Source: Thinopyrum elongatum (Eukaryota > Streptophyta > Magnoliopsida > Poales > Poaceae). From it: a stretch of DNA of 64,000 nucleotides. Shown here in pieces: positions 44,520 to 57,225 of the stretch. Location of the stretch: NCBI GenBank assembly GCA_011799875.1, contig CM022298.1, forward strand, positions 495,545,180-495,609,179, written 5' to 3'. The translations under genes and the position numbers were made by a program. The number at the start of each line of letters is the position of its first letter. The stretch's first letter is position 1. The notes below the pieces were generated by a model that saw nothing but the letters and a program-made list of their open reading frames with translations, was not told where the DNA came from and did not search any database.

Positions 44520-47500
44520 TCACCTATGATTTACCAAGTGGGAATTTAATTTCCTTTTTTCCTTCAGGACCATAACAATGCGGTCAGTCTCAGCTTGCTT
44601 CATTTTGAAATCCACCAAATATTTAATGGTTGTCTTGAGTACTGCTTGTGATTGTGTTGTTTGCTTCCTCAACATGTCAACTTCATCTCTAAGTGCAGAA
44701 GTAGAATCTCTTTCTACCAATAGTTTAGCCTCTAGAGCATCAGCAGTTGGCAGTTCATGATGCACGATTGGGCTGGTGCCACTGCTGTGGGATGATACAA
44801 CGTCCATGGGGACCTCGCTCTTTGATCTTGGGCTAATCTGTTTTGCCATTAAAGTTTCGATTGGATTCCGAAAAGTTAAAGTTAGCAAAACGTCTCAACT
44901 GGGAGTTAGAACAGCAAACCAGTTAAACAAACAAGGAATTAAAGAGTTTTGATTGGATGCTGAAAAGTAGTTATTAACATCATTGTAACCAGTTGCAGCA
45001 GCAAAGTAGTTAAACAAACAAGTTTTGCCAAAGGTACCTGTTGTGGCATTGGAGTTTCTCTTGGATCCTGAAAAGTTGAGTAGCCAGTAACGTGATTAGA
45101 GCAACCAGTTGTAGCAGCAAAGTAGATAAACAAACAAGTTTTGCAAAAGGAACCTGTTGTGGCATTGGAGTTTCTCTTGGATCCTGAAAAGTTGAGTAGC
45201 CAGTAACGTGATTAGAGCAACCGGTTGCAGCAGCAAAGCAGATAAACAAACAAGTTTTGCAAAAGGAACCTGTTGTGGCATTGGAGTTTCTCTTGGATCC
45301 TGAAAAGTTGAGTTGTCAGTAACTTGATTAGAGCAACTAGTTACAGCAGCAAACCTGTTACACAAATATATTTTTGAAAATGTACCTGCTGTGCAATTGG
45401 ACTTCCAATTGGATCCTGAAAACTTGAAGTTGGTAAGATGATTACAGCAACAAGTTACAGCAGCAAACCAGGTAAATAAGGAAGTTTCTGAAAACATACC
45501 TGTTGTGCCAACGGAGTTTCAGTTGGATCCTGCAAACTTGAATGTTAGCAATCATAAATAAAGTGTTGCAAGAGCCATAAGAAACTAACATCAAACTAGT
45601 AAAACTAACCAGTTTTGGCAACGTATTTAATTACACATGAACTAGTAAAACTAACAAGTTCTTGGCAACGTATTAAAGTAACAAGTCGGTACCGTTTACC
45701 AGCAACACAGACATCTGTAAATTTCTTTGATGTAAGCAAAATGATTCCGACACACATATATATATAAGTTAAAAAGACGGTGTCCCTCATATAAACCTGA
45801 CAGTTGTCTATCTATGAACATGCAAACATTACTAGTGCTACAAGTGATAACGGCAAACCATTTAAACAAACAGGGTATCAGAACGTAAATTACACGTGAA
45901 TTTTGCTGCACCCTAGAAGTACATATGACCAGCTATCTACGTGCTTAAGTAGCTATTTAAGTTCAGGCAAGTAGGTAATTCTTAACAGTAAGTATCAAAC
46001 ACATAGATAGGCGCAGTCTATAATAGGATTAACAGGCTATGGCATTATGTAATTAGTAGCAAACTAAATTAAGCCAAGCAACATAATTGAACAATTTTGC
46101 AATAAGTGGCTAACTAAAATTCCGAGAAGCAGGTAACTGAACTTACGCTAGCTCTTTGTACAGGCACACTGCAACTTCTTTGCTTACAAGGTTCTACGAA
46201 GGAGTCCATGGCATCAATTGCTTGGATACGGAGTCCCAATACTTCTTTCTTCTCACACTGCATTCGTAAGTCGAATGGTTAATCTGATAAGATGGTGCGT
46301 CCTTGATATGTTATATGAGGACGGGTTGTCAGACTAGTTGTAGCAACACACATCACACTGGCTTTTACTGTATATTTCATGCGATTAAATTTGGCATATC
46401 GAGATCTAAGCAATCTACAATAGGATGAAAAGACTGGCATCCTTCACATTATTGGTGAACTCAGTTCATAGAAACAAGCAATTCAACCATTCTGTAGGTA
46501 AATCAAAAGCGCCACTGGAATATTTTTCACTACCCCAATCATACACGCAAAAAGGGGCAACGCCACCGTAGGGGATGGTATGGGCGGCTGCCTCGGGTGG
46601 CTAGAAAGTGTGCACCTAGTTTGAGTCGTCCAGGTTGGCCCAGGCTAGTTTTGTTCGTCCCAGCGCACGAGCAGGCAATGTAAAAAATGAAGAAAAATGT
46701 TTCAATTTGGATGGGACAAAAATGTAAGTGCAAGGTAGGCCCTATAGCAGGCTCGCGGCCCAAACGAGCGCCTCCCATATCGATCGACAGCAGGAAAAAT
46801 CCCAATTTGTTCGCTGCAACCTCCAGTCTGGTTCGCTCCTAACCTAGCCGCCGCTGGATAGACCGACACAGCACTTCCTCGCGCCCTCGTTGGACACCGG
46901 TCGCTGGGCTTCAATCGAATGGAAGGACAAGAAGATGAAGATCCAACCCTGGGTGTAGCCTGCATGGGAGGCATGGGCGGCAGCACGAGCATGGGATCGA
47001 GCTTGCGCAAATGAACAGTCGCAGCTTGCAAGAGCAGCATGCGCAATGAGCAGGTACATCACATCCCTGATTATATCTAATTCAACTGTTCAATTTCTGG
47101 CCAATAGTTAAACCTGACGGTGTTGTAAAACTGCTTGTATGTAGGGAATCTATAAGAAAATGAAACCAATTCCTACTTATTTTATAACTCCCCCAATCAA
47201 TACTAAACTGACTGAACCTGATGTGTCTAATCAAGTTTCCGGTACAAACATACAAGCTCATGTTGTTCTTGAGCCTGAACTTTCTAATGAACAGACTGCT
47301 AATGAAGGATTTGATGCAAACATTTTACATGCTCCTGGTGATGAACATATAGTGTCTAATGAGGGATCTAATGCAAGCATTTTGCAAGCTTCCATTGAAG
47401 GATTTAGTGTCTAATGATGATCTGCTATGTTGAGAGAGAGATAGAGATTTGCAGGAATTGATGACAAGCAAATTCTAGTACATTTTCATGGCTTGAGGAA

Positions 47501-48213
47501 ACGTCGAGGTCATCTACCAGAAAGTCCCCGTATCATGACAACATAACATAAATACTTTTCTAATCTGTTGTTTGAAACTATTGGCATACTTGTGCAAGAT
47601 AGATATATTGATATGCAGTTTGTGCACTGGTGATAGGTGCAATTACACTTTGATATTTTCAGCCAGAGAACGAATAATTCAAGCAGGTACAGTCCAAGTT
47701 AGTAGTCCTTGTACACCATGTTGCATTTTGTGTTTTTTGGTGCTTACATCATTTAGTGTTTTATAATCTGGAACTACTTTGGATCATTAGCTGGTTTTCA
47801 AAGTGCATGTAGCTTCACATTTCTCAAGTTATGTTGATTTCTGGAGTGCAAGTGCCTTCGTATTTTTTAAGTTAAATTTTCGCCCCTGGTAACTTGAATT
47901 CGTGGATCTGCCACTGCACACAAATCATACACGCAGGCCAGTACGAATTAAATGAAATGCAGGGACTTACGCTAGCTCGTTGTACAGGCTCACTGCAGCT
48001 CTGCTTGCGCTTGGGATGTTCCATGTATAGGTCCATGTTACCACTTGCTTGGATGTGCAGGCCTTGTGCTCCTTGCATCCCCCTCTGCATTTTTGACACG
48101 GTGAATGGTTGATCAAATAAGAGGAATCGACCTTGCTGTTGTACCAGAGGACAGGTACTTACAAGGTTATACCGGTGTGCAGGATCTGTACCAGATCCAG
48201 TAGCGCCGTCATG
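44520..48213 (-). CDS. Gene II, right copy: coiled-coil protein with five micro-exons, no nonsense seen
   Basis: Exons as in the left copy: 48163-48213, 47971-48135, 46147-46257 (three bases shorter, in frame), micro-exons 45500-45529, 45386-45415, 45270-45299, 45154-45183 and 45038-45067, and a coiled-coil 3' exon ending at 44520. The codon that is TGA in the left copy is CGA here. The first micro-exon keeps its AG acceptor. The acceptor before the NPIETLMAKQ segment is not AG in either copy; splicing may use the AG at its end, which keeps frame into VSPRSKSEVPMD. The two exons 47971-48135 and 46147-46257 end in the near-identical phrase RSCSxPVQRAS, so they are themselves duplicates. The first exon is unresolved (GC-rich 48415-48765). 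Confidence 0.6.
45020..45529 (-). repeat. Micro-exon array, five units (right copy)
   Basis: Units of 114-116 bp with 30-nt phase-0 segments at 45038, 45154, 45270, 45386 and 45500, encoding DPRETPMPQQ three times, DPIGSPIAQQ and DPTETPLAQQ. One unit fewer than the left copy, exactly accounting for the 116-bp shift in offset. All five keep AG before and GT after on the minus strand. Confidence 0.82.
46919..47414 (+). pseudogene. Small two-exon gene inside a gene II intron, right copy, broken
   Basis: Counterpart of 6636-7134: exon 1 46919-47053, exon 2 47145-47414. Where the left copy reads LRKRTVAACK, this one has TGA in place of CGG (near 47010), stopping after about 32 codons. Exon 2 is otherwise open and one residue shorter at the end. 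The function is unrecognised. Confidence 0.5.
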
Positions 48214-48414
48214 CTTCGCTAAAAAAAATGGTTTTGCTTGTTTCAGATGATATCTCCAGAAGAAATAAGAGTTAAAATCAGAGTTGCATAGGCGTGTAAG
48301 CTAAGAGAGCAGTAAAGGATATCCAAACATCATCAGAACTGTGCACAAGGGAGTGATATGTGGATACCTAGTTCAAGCCGGCGTTTGGGCATGCTCGCCT
48401 AGCTAGAGTGCGGG

Positions 48415-49030
48415 TCACTTCAGAGCCGTTGAGGGTGATGCGATGGCGTTGGCTGGCTGCTCACGGATGCAGATCTTGAACGGCAGCGGAGCGCTACGAT
48501 GCGGTGGACGAGACCGTTGGTGAAGCCCCAACGGCCTCGGGGGTGGAGGTGCAATGATGTGCTCGATGAAGTAGCCCTGGTGAGGTGGGAGACGGCGTCG
48601 GTGAAGCGCACCTGATGCGGTGGAAGTCGGTGTCTGTGAGGCACGTCGGTTGCAGTGGCCGACGTTGTTGGTGGACCACCCGGTGCGGTGGACGAGGGCA
48701 TAGATGAAGTAGCTCCGGTGCGGTGGTGAAGCGCGACCATCGTCTTCATCGTTGTCGTCCGGCACAGAGGTGGGGAAAGAGACGAGACGAGGGGCGATTC
48801 GAACTTTGCTTGGGTTGGCGGCGAATTAGGGATTTAAGCGCTCTGGGCGCAGAAGGGGACAGTGGAGAAGGGAGATTTTGCAGGGCTGGAATTGGGGCCG
48901 CCAGATATTTCAATCCAAAACATGGAAGCATGAACTTTTTTTGTCGTCGTTCTTTTTTTTTGTGCGGCGGGAGGGACGGAGGGGTGTGGGTGGCTGGGTG
49001 CTAGCATCCGTACGACACACGCGACCACCA
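48415..49030 (-). other. GC-rich candidate first exon of gene II, right copy
   Basis: Matches 8100-8720, with several overlapping open minus-strand frames. The 27 bp missing from the left copy, containing AAGCCGGCGTTTGGGC, lies just downstream near 48375, between CTAG repeats. Confidence 0.3.
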
Positions 49031-49550
49031 CGACATGACCCTGGTCTGCCTGGTGCGCCTACATTTGAGAATGCAAATGAATCTTCTTTCATTTGCAAAC
49101 GAATATGTATGTATTACCATGCCCGTGTTTTCCTTGCAAATAATTAGTCATTCGAAACGAGATACTATAAATTAACTAATGAGGAGTTATTTGAATTAGA
49201 GTGTGTGTCACATAGCGATCTGCAATTCTAACATGGATTTCGCATTTCACGGTATCCACGCTACATTTTTAATACAAATTCATATGTATAAGATGAACAC
49301 CATGGTAGTGAGAAAACTTTGGATGGATTCAAACATATTACCTACAAAATAGCACAACAATCGAGTCAATGTCAACTTTACCAAACCTAGTATGGCACGA
49401 ATTCGAAATAATTACGGAAGCCATATGCATGGTCCTCAATTCAAATCTTACAATGTACACTAAATTGAAACGTCGATATTAAGTCTCGTACTATCTACAT
49501 TCAAATGTTGTTTTTAGGCCCCACCCACCCCCCACCCTCGGACACACACG
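49031..49550. other. AT-rich spacer, right copy
   Basis: Counterpart of 8721-9239; no gene seen. Confidence 0.5.
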
Positions 49551-50535
49551 CTACATACTTCCTGTATCGATCAATCTTCCTCTCCTAACCACCTTAGAAA
49601 GCTATCAGTTTCTGACACACGTTCATTCTTTCTCTCCATGTTTCGATCTCTAAATCTCTCAACTACACAGCCCCCCTTTTCCACTCTGTTACCAAATGTA
49701 TCTCTCTCACACACCCGCCATTGCACTCCATGCCGAGCTCTCTCTCTCTCTCTCTCCCACCCTCTCTCGTTGGATACATGCACTGCCTATCTAGACCTCC
49801 CCCCTCTCGTGCGCACACACACACATTGTCTATCTAGGTCACTCTCTCGAGACTGTCTCACTCTTTCTTCCGCACGGCGGCCCACACTCGCTCAATCTCG
49901 CTCTCTTTATCTAAGTCTCGATTAACCTCGCTTTCTCTCACACATAAATGATATATCGCCCTGTTCGGGCCTCGATCGACACACTATATACACTCTCACG
50001 CAGATTGTCTATCTAGGTCAGTCCATCCAAGCCGCCCCCACTCTTTCAACCTCATGGCGGGCCATGCTTGCTCAATCTCTCTCTCTCTGTATGTATGTCT
50101 CAATTGACCTCGCTCTTTCTCAGACACAAATGATATATCTCCATGTTTGAGCCCAATTTGACATATTCATATTGTATACTCTCTCACGCACATTGTCTAT
50201 CTAGGTCACTCTCTCCAACCTGTCTCACTCCTTCGATCGCATGACGACCCACACTCGCTCAATCTCTCTCCCTTTATCTATGTATCGATTGACCTTGCTT
50301 CCTCCCACGCACAAAATATATCTACATGCATGTGACTGGATCATCTCTCAAGCTCTATCTTACAGCCCTCACCCTTCCCAAAAGCTCAACCAGACAATAT
50401 TTCTCTAGAGCATATATATCTTTTCAACGAATGCCGGACCACACTCACTTTGTCTCTCTATCAATCTTTGTCTCGATTGACCTCGCTTTGTCACGCCGTA
50501 TTTTCCACACATTGAAGCTACCTCTCCATCCCTCA
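49551..50535. repeat. CT-rich array, right copy
   Basis: Counterpart of 9240-10235, with the same TTGTCTATCTAGGTCA and CGATTGACCTCGCTTT phrases and slightly different (CT)n lengths. Confidence 0.7.
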
Positions 50536-51153
50536 CAGAGCCGGAGCTATTTACATTGTGAGGGGGACTCCAACCTTGGATTAATTTGCAAAGGCATTTA
50601 TTCCGGTGGGTTTAGATTATATTTTCGTAGCATTCGGCCCACAACTACTCCAAACACCGTTGCAACCCCCGCACCTCCCCCAATTGATTTCCCTCTGGCT
50701 CGGTTACCGCTCTCTCGCACGTCCTTTCTCACCTTCCACGTCGCACCATGGTATTTTTGCAAAAAAACTCTGTTGTTCTCTTTAATTATTACAAATAAGC
50801 AACAAACTACACACCGATAGTCCACCTGTAATGGAACAAATTTCGACCAACAAATTAAAGTGCTACAAAGTACACACCGAGGGGCCCACCTGTCATGGAA
50901 CAAATTTGGACCCATATATAAATTAAAAATGAAAAAGGACGAGGATCGAACATGCGACCAGGGCCTTCAAGTCGCACGTCAATATGCAACATAGTAGCAA
51001 CGTTTGTTGTACCCCCCTTTGTTGATATAATGTTTTTATATTACTGCACCCTATTTAATGGATAACATGTTTTAATATTAATTTTAGTATATTAGTGGGA
51101 CCGGCTCGTTAGCACGTACTATTTGCCTTCACTTACTAGTGGGTTCCATGTCT

Positions 51154-51187
<34 letters not shown>

Positions 51188-51705
51188 CTCCCCTTCTACG
51201 TTTAGACGCATGGGCAAACACGAAGAACGCGCGGGTAATGTTGCCATTGTCCATATCTGGACACGTTCACAAGTTACGGCACCAGTTTCACGTACTAGTA
51301 GTATTATACATGTAACAAGTTTAGGAACAAAAGTGACCGTGACGGACAAGTTAGGCTAGTTGTAGTACTATTTATCTACTACTCCGTCATAATTAAATGC
51401 ATGGATAAATAGATGTATCGCCTAGTGCTCGAACAAGGGGACTGGTCGCGCCCTACAAGTAATCGGAATTGACTTCCCTAAAAAAATATTTGGAATTGAC
51501 GTGGTATTTAATATGAAATGTTTGCGATGAGAAGGAATACATGTGGCTTGATGATGTTTTATATTTAATTTGATACGGCTCTAGCAGAACATTCAATCGA
51601 TCAAACCATAGATTTCATTCAGTCTGACTCTAAAATAAACAGAAATGATAAATCCCAAATGTTCGGATTTTAAGCATGGCAATCCGAACGTTTTTCATGG
51701 CAAAT
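50536..51705. other. Spacer with long (CT)n, right copy
   Basis: Counterpart of 10236-11416. The (CT)n at about 51157-51184 is longer than in the left copy. No gene. Confidence 0.5.
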
Positions 51706-52359
51706 TTAGATTACGCGGCGGCGGGAGCATCTTGCGGTGGGAAGCGGCTCCTCTGCCGTGCTCTGTGTGCCGTCAGGCCACTGACCGACGGCGACGGCGA
51801 TGGCGGCGTCTTGCACCGTTGTTGGCGTACTGCTGGACGTTGGCCCTAGCTTCAAGGAAGGCCAGAATGTTCTGAACTTTGGTCTCCAGGAGCGAGTCAA
51901 CTGGCGGGAGGAGGCGACTGGCGTTGGTGCCAGGAAGCGGTCGACGGCGGTGATCCATGCCGCTGAGGGGGGCACAGGTACCCGCGCGGGGACAGGCGCT
52001 GGCAACAGTGCGGCAAAGACATTCGTGTGCATGGGCACCGGCACGGGCGCGCGCATCAGTGCACGCATAGGCACATGCGCTGGCAGGTGCACGGGCACGT
52101 GAAAGTTGGCGGGGACCTCGTGGAACCCCGTGGCATCAAGCTCGACGACAATGTGCGGCTCCCAGCCCATCAATGCCATAGGGATGGGCGCTGGCATAGT
52201 CGGGGCGATGGGAGCCGGAACGGGAGCGGGGACAGGCGTGGTGTCTTCCGGCAAGGCCAGTTCAAGCTCGTCCAAAAGCGCCTTATGTTCTTGAGACTCC
52301 GGCTGGGTGTCTTCCTCAGGAAACTGGAAGACTAAGGGCAGACCTTCGTGATGCGGCAT
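51706..52359 (-). CDS. Gene III, right copy: proline-rich 217-aa protein
   Basis: Open from ATG at 52359. Same plan as 11417-12133 but with one 20-residue HLPAH...RAPVPVP unit instead of two, and one codon fewer near the C-terminus; both changes preserve the frame. The N-terminal acidic part is QESQEHKALLDELELALPED. An overlapping minus frame at 51773-51958 contains SLLETKVQNILAFLEARA, which looks more protein-like than the annotated frame there. No family was recognised. Upstream leader and TTTAAAATC box are as in the left copy. Confidence 0.5.
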   Translation of the reverse strand: MPHHEGLPLVFQFPEEDTQPESQEHKALLDELELALPEDTTPVPAPVPAPIAPTMPAPIPMALMGWEPHIVVELDATGFHEVPANFHVPVHLPAHVPMRALMRAPVPVPMHTNVFAALLPAPVPARVPVPPSAAWITAVDRFLAPTPVASSRQLTRSWRPKFRTFWPSLKLGPTSSSTPTTVQDAAIAVAVGQWPDGTQSTAEEPLPTARCSRRRVI

Positions 52360-53835
52360 GGCGTACAGTTAGGTCAGGCTGGTTGGAGGTAAACGACAGG
52401 AGAATCGGAGAGGAAGAGAGAAGATTGTAGCGATACTGGGTAGTGCGGGGGTGATTTTAAACTGCGGCACCGGCATCATTAAAAGTGGGGGCAGTTGGGA
52501 CGAAGGTGGCGGTAGAGCCTGGTCAAAGGGCTCGCCTCCCAGTGAGCCTGCGCAGCGGCCTGCTCGCACGCCTCCCGGTCAGCCGGCGCAGCGGTCTGCT
52601 CACACGCCTCCCGTCGACTCACATGCTTGCTCGGACGGCACCTGCCGATGAGAAGCGGGACTCGTGGCGGCACGTAAACACCCATGGTTTGAATAGTGAA
52701 AGCGTTCGCGTTAACGTGACAAGTCTTTGTTCCAAAATACCTTGGCTCTTCATTTGTGCAACTTTTCATAAGCAGCTTGTCTCAAATTGAACAAAAAAAT
52801 TACGACAGCATATTTGTGCCATATCACGAGACCATGCTCAGTTTCATGAATTTCAGGTCACTTTTGGATTTTTTGAAATTTAAAATCCAGGATTTGAAAC
52901 AATATCATAACCTGCATCATGCAATAAATTTTCAAGCGATACATCTTTACTGTTGTAGATGTTCATATTTCTTAAGAAAGGATTTGGTCAAACATTTTTC
53001 TTAGTTAGACTTCAGACAAGTTATATATGCAGAGTAAAAGGATAATCCCTCCGTACCAGTGCATTGCCTGATATATTAACTCAAGTACTAGGCATGAACA
53101 AACAGGGCTCAATTCTGTACTCATCCTGGTGTAGTACTCCTATTAGTACTAGGCAATGGAGTTGACGGGTGACCTTGGGTAGTGGCGACCGAGGGAATTG
53201 AACCGTGCTCGGCACGGTAGGTAACGTTGTCTAGTTACTAAAGCATCCCTCCATTGTTCATCGGTAGTCATTATGGACCGGGGACATGAGGGGAATTTCC
53301 TAGGGCTGGAATTCTGGCCGCCAGATATTTCGACTCGAAACGCGGAGGCTCGAGTGGTTGGGGTTGGCTAATGTGTGTACCACGCACGCCACCAGAAGGA
53401 CACGAGCCCGGGTTTTTTTTAGGATCAACACGAGCCCGGGTCTGGCTGGTACGCCATTGGGTGCTACCATTCGAGAATACGAAAGGAATCTTTTAAATTA
53501 CCGAACGAATCTATATGTATTACAATGCCCGTATTTTCCTTGCAAATTACTGGTCATTCCAAAAGGCACTGTAATTGATTTATGACGAGTTCTTGAATTA
53601 GAGTGAGTTTGTGATATAGTGATCTCAACGTGGATTTCACATTTCATGGTATCCCCAGTAAGTTTTTCATTGCAAATTCAAATTTAAAAGACAAATGGTA
53701 TGGTGGTGAGAAAACTTTGTATCTATCAAGCATATGACCACACACACACACACACACACGAATACAACAACAATCTAGTAAGTATAGTGCATCTATTTTT
53801 CCAAACCATGCATGTATGACATGAATTCAAAAATA
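52360..53835. other. Gene III upstream and spacer, right copy
   Basis: Counterpart of 12134-13599: leader, ~45-bp GC-rich duplication (52540-52620), AT-rich spacer, (CA)n near 53738. No gene. Confidence 0.5.
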
Positions 53836-53995
53836 CTCCCTCTGTTCCTAAATATTTATCTTTTAGAGATTTCAACAAGTGACTACATACAGAGCAAAAT
53901 GAGTGAATCTACACTCTAAAATGTGTCTATAGACATCTGTATGTGGCAGTCCATTTGAAATCTCTAAAAAGACAAATATTTAGGAATGAAGGGAG
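53836..53995. mobile_element. Stowaway MITE, full length (right copy)
   Basis: 160 bp, ends CTCCCTCTGTTCCTAAATAT and ATATTTAGGAATGAAGGGAG, TA on both sides (53834-53835, 53996-53997). It has the central ATCTACACTCTAAAATGTG missing from the left copy. Confidence 0.93.
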
Positions 53996-54763
53996 TAAAA
54001 TGTAAGCCGTGCATGGTCCTCAATTCAATATTTAAAATGAACAGGAAACTGAAACATGAATATTAAGTCTAGTACTACATACATGCGAATGTTGTGTTTA
54101 GGTCTCTCCATCGACCCCCCCCCCCCCCCCCCCCCACCACCACCACCACGCACACACACATACTTCATGTATCGATTGATGTTCATTTCTTTGTTAATAG
54201 AGCTATTGGTATCTGATACACGCGCGCTCATTAGTGCTCTTCATGTTTCGATCTCCATTTATGTCATTCCCGCCCTCACACTCTAAATAAATGTATTTCT
54301 CACACACAACCTCGTCGTGCCCTCCATGACAAACGCTCCCTCTCTCTCTCTCTCTCAAGACACATGTGTTGCCTTTGTAAAACACCTTCACCATGCGCGC
54401 ACACACAAAGTCTATCTAGGCCACTCTCTTGGTAACTATCTCCCTCCAGCCCTCACCACAGCTTCACTGCACAATATCTCGGTGTATCGTCTTTAACATT
54501 CGAGTGTACGCTAGGCCACACTCCCTCGATCTCTCCCTCTATAAATGACTCGATTGACCTTGCTTTTTTGCGTCGTCTCTCTCACACATAGACGCTCGCA
54601 CTACACCTCTTGCATAGGCGGAGCTATGTAGATTGTCGGGGGTTACCCCTCGACCTTAGATAAAATTGTGAAGCTATGTTTAGGATTGTTTAGATTATAT
54701 TTTTTGAACATTATATTTGTCCCCACCCTCCCAAACACCAATTGGTTGTGCACCCCCCCCCCC
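53996..54763. repeat. CT-rich block with ~22-bp poly-C, right copy
   Basis: Counterpart of 13737-14485. C-homopolymer at about 54114-54135 followed by CACCAC triplets. No gene. Confidence 0.6.
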
Positions 54764-55693
54764 TCCCCGGGAGAATATCAGGTGCCCCACACCTTAGATG
54801 CTATATGCTGATACGAGTTCCTTGGAGCTTGTAGATCTGAGATATAGCAGCTCGCAGGATGTCTTAATATTTTTATAGGAAACCTTAATGAGTTTGAGAT
54901 TTGCACACAATTTGTACAAAAAACTACTCAGATGCCCTTCGATCCCATATCCAACGACCTCGAAGCTCATATCACCGTAGCATCTAAGATGAAGGAGGAC
55001 CTCATATTCTCCTGTATGTAAGAATATCATGTGCTACCACACCTTAGATGCTTTGGTGATACAAGCTCTTCGGAGCTGTTGGATCTGTGATCCAACAACT
55101 CCTTGGTGGTTCGAATGTTTTTTTTTTGCAGAAAAGCCCCCAAAGAGTTCGACCACTGCTTACAAGCACAAAGACTGCTCAGATGCCATTGGATCTCACA
55201 TCGAACGACCTCAAAGCTCGTATCACCGTAGCATCCAAGCTGCGAGAGCACCTGATTTTTTCTCGAATGGGAGAATATGAGGTGCTCCCGCACCGTGGAT
55301 TCTATGGTGATACGAGTTCCCGGGAGATCTAACGGCTCACAGTAGGAGGTTTGAATGTTTTTGCAATATAGGCCTCAAAGAGTTTGGGAATTGCGCAGAA
55401 AGTACAAGTACTACGCATGTGGCATCTGATCACAGATCATACGACCTAGATGCCCGTATCACCGTAGCGGCTAATTAAGCTACTGGGAGCACCTAATATG
55501 AGCTACTGGGAGCCGTTGGATCCAAGATGCAGTGGCACACACGAGGCCTGAATGTTTTAATTGCAAAAAAAACCTTGGAGAGTTTGGAAATTGCGCATAA
55601 TTACAAAGACTACTCCCAAACCATTGGATCTCAGATCCAACGACGTAAAAACTCGTATCACCATAGCATCTAAGCTGCGGGGTGGATGTGATA
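54764..55693. repeat. Four-unit ~250-bp tandem repeat, right copy
   Basis: Counterpart of 14486-15415, with AGAATATCAGGTGC/AGAATATCATGTGC unit starts near 54771, 55021 and 55271. Confidence 0.8.
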
Positions 55694-56072
55694 TTCTATG
55701 CCGCTGTCATTTTTGTTCCTAAACTTGCAAAATACGTGTAACTGGTGCCATTACTTGTCTAACCGTGCAAAGTGTTTGTGCAAAAAAACCATCCTACACT
55801 GAAATATCGGAACAACACGCGGGGTCCCACTTGTCATTGATCAAATTTGGACCTAAAACTAACAAATCTGAAAGACGTGATTCGAATTGGCAACCTGGAC
55901 TACAAAGCGTAAGTCGATAGCCTGAAACAGCAACGGTTGTTGGCTTTGTAGCATAACTTGATTTTATACAGTATTACGTTGAGTAGAGTAGAGGGAGTGG
56001 CTCGTCAACACGTGCATGACCGTTGACTTCCTTACTGGTGGGTCCCATGTCTGTGATCTCTCTCTCCTCTCC
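55694..56072. other. Spacer before the LTR, right copy
   Basis: Counterpart of 15416-15791; no gene. Confidence 0.5.
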
Positions 56073-57225
56073 TGTCGTGGTAATCTCACGTCAGAAGCCA
56101 GGTGGTGGCTTATCATGGGTGGAGCCATGAGGACGTCGTCGGGTTCCGGAACCAAGAGTGAGCACGAGCTCGGGAGCACACGAGACGTACCCAGGTTCGG
56201 GGCTCTCCAAAGAGATAACACCCCTAATCCTGCTATGATGACTATGATCAAGAGTATACAAGGTTGCTCCTTGAGCTGTGTTGCTAGAGGAGGAAGAAGG
56301 GTAGAGCTCCCTCTCTTCTCCTAGCTGTGGTGTGTGGAATGAAAGCTGAACCCTTTGCATGGGTGAGCCCTGGGGGGTCTTATAGGCTGTCCCCCAGGGG
56401 TACAATGGTAATACGGCCGGGTGTAGGACCCGGGTGTCAGTGTCTAGGGCCGCCGGGTTCTCCGCCGGCTGCTGGGGACCGCCTCTGGAGGGCCCCGCCG
56501 GCTGCCAAGAATCCGGCCGACAGGTAGGGCCCGCCGCCTGCGGGCCATGCTTATTGCCTTTTGCTGTAGCACAGTCCTTGCTGACGAGGGCCGCGTCATG
56601 AGTTGCATGGCTACAGTCCCGCGCCGTGCGGGTGGGTGGCCGCCTGGTTAGCGCACACTGTAGCCACGCTTCTCCGGGATTCGGGTGAGCAGACGGCACT
56701 GTTGTTACGCCTTGTCTTGTCGTAGTAGGTGAGTGCAGACTCCGAGGGGGAGGAGGGGCCGGCTGCTGGAAGTCAGCCCGCCCCCAAGGCCGCCTTCTTG
56801 GGGTGCGCCGTCTTCTGGAAGCCGGCCCGCGTGGCCAGTCGGCATGAGGGGCTTTGCCAGCCTCGATGTCTTGAAATGTTATTGGTGCGGATGAGGCTAC
56901 CCGGGGTCCATCCCCCCGACAGTAGTCCCCGAAGCTGGTGAGGCGCCACGAATCAAAGCCGGAGTGGCTCAGTAGTTTCCCCCTTCGAGAGATCCTATGC
57001 CTTTGTCTCGTCCGGCTCGAAGAAGCCGCGTGCCGGAAGCCGGCTGAGGCGAAGCCAGCCGCCTGGTGAATTTGAATCGTCGTGGCGGGCGCCGGATGGT
57101 ACACCACTGGGTGGCGCGCCTGCCACCCGCTGCACGCATGCCACACGTCGCCAGCAGGCCAGGCCGACCTGCCAGCCCACGCGCGCGATGGGACGCCGCC
57201 ACAGGCCCGGGCCCACCACTACACA
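56073..57225 (-). mobile_element. 3' LTR of a minus-strand gypsy retrotransposon
   Basis: Read on the minus strand it begins TGTGTAGTGGTGGGCCC and ends CTTCTGACG...CCACGACA (TG...CA), about 1153 bp. GC-rich and open in one minus frame for 351 codons, but that frame is broken in the left copy's LTR, so it is not taken as a gene. I could not find a clear polypurine tract at 57226-57260, so the inner border rests on where the two copies diverge. Confidence 0.6.

Noticed and set aside
56091..57146. 351-codon minus-strand open frame in the LTR
   Set aside because: The homologous LTR at 15792-16959 breaks it into several pieces, and its composition (His/Arg/Pro/Ala) is what GC-rich non-coding sequence gives.
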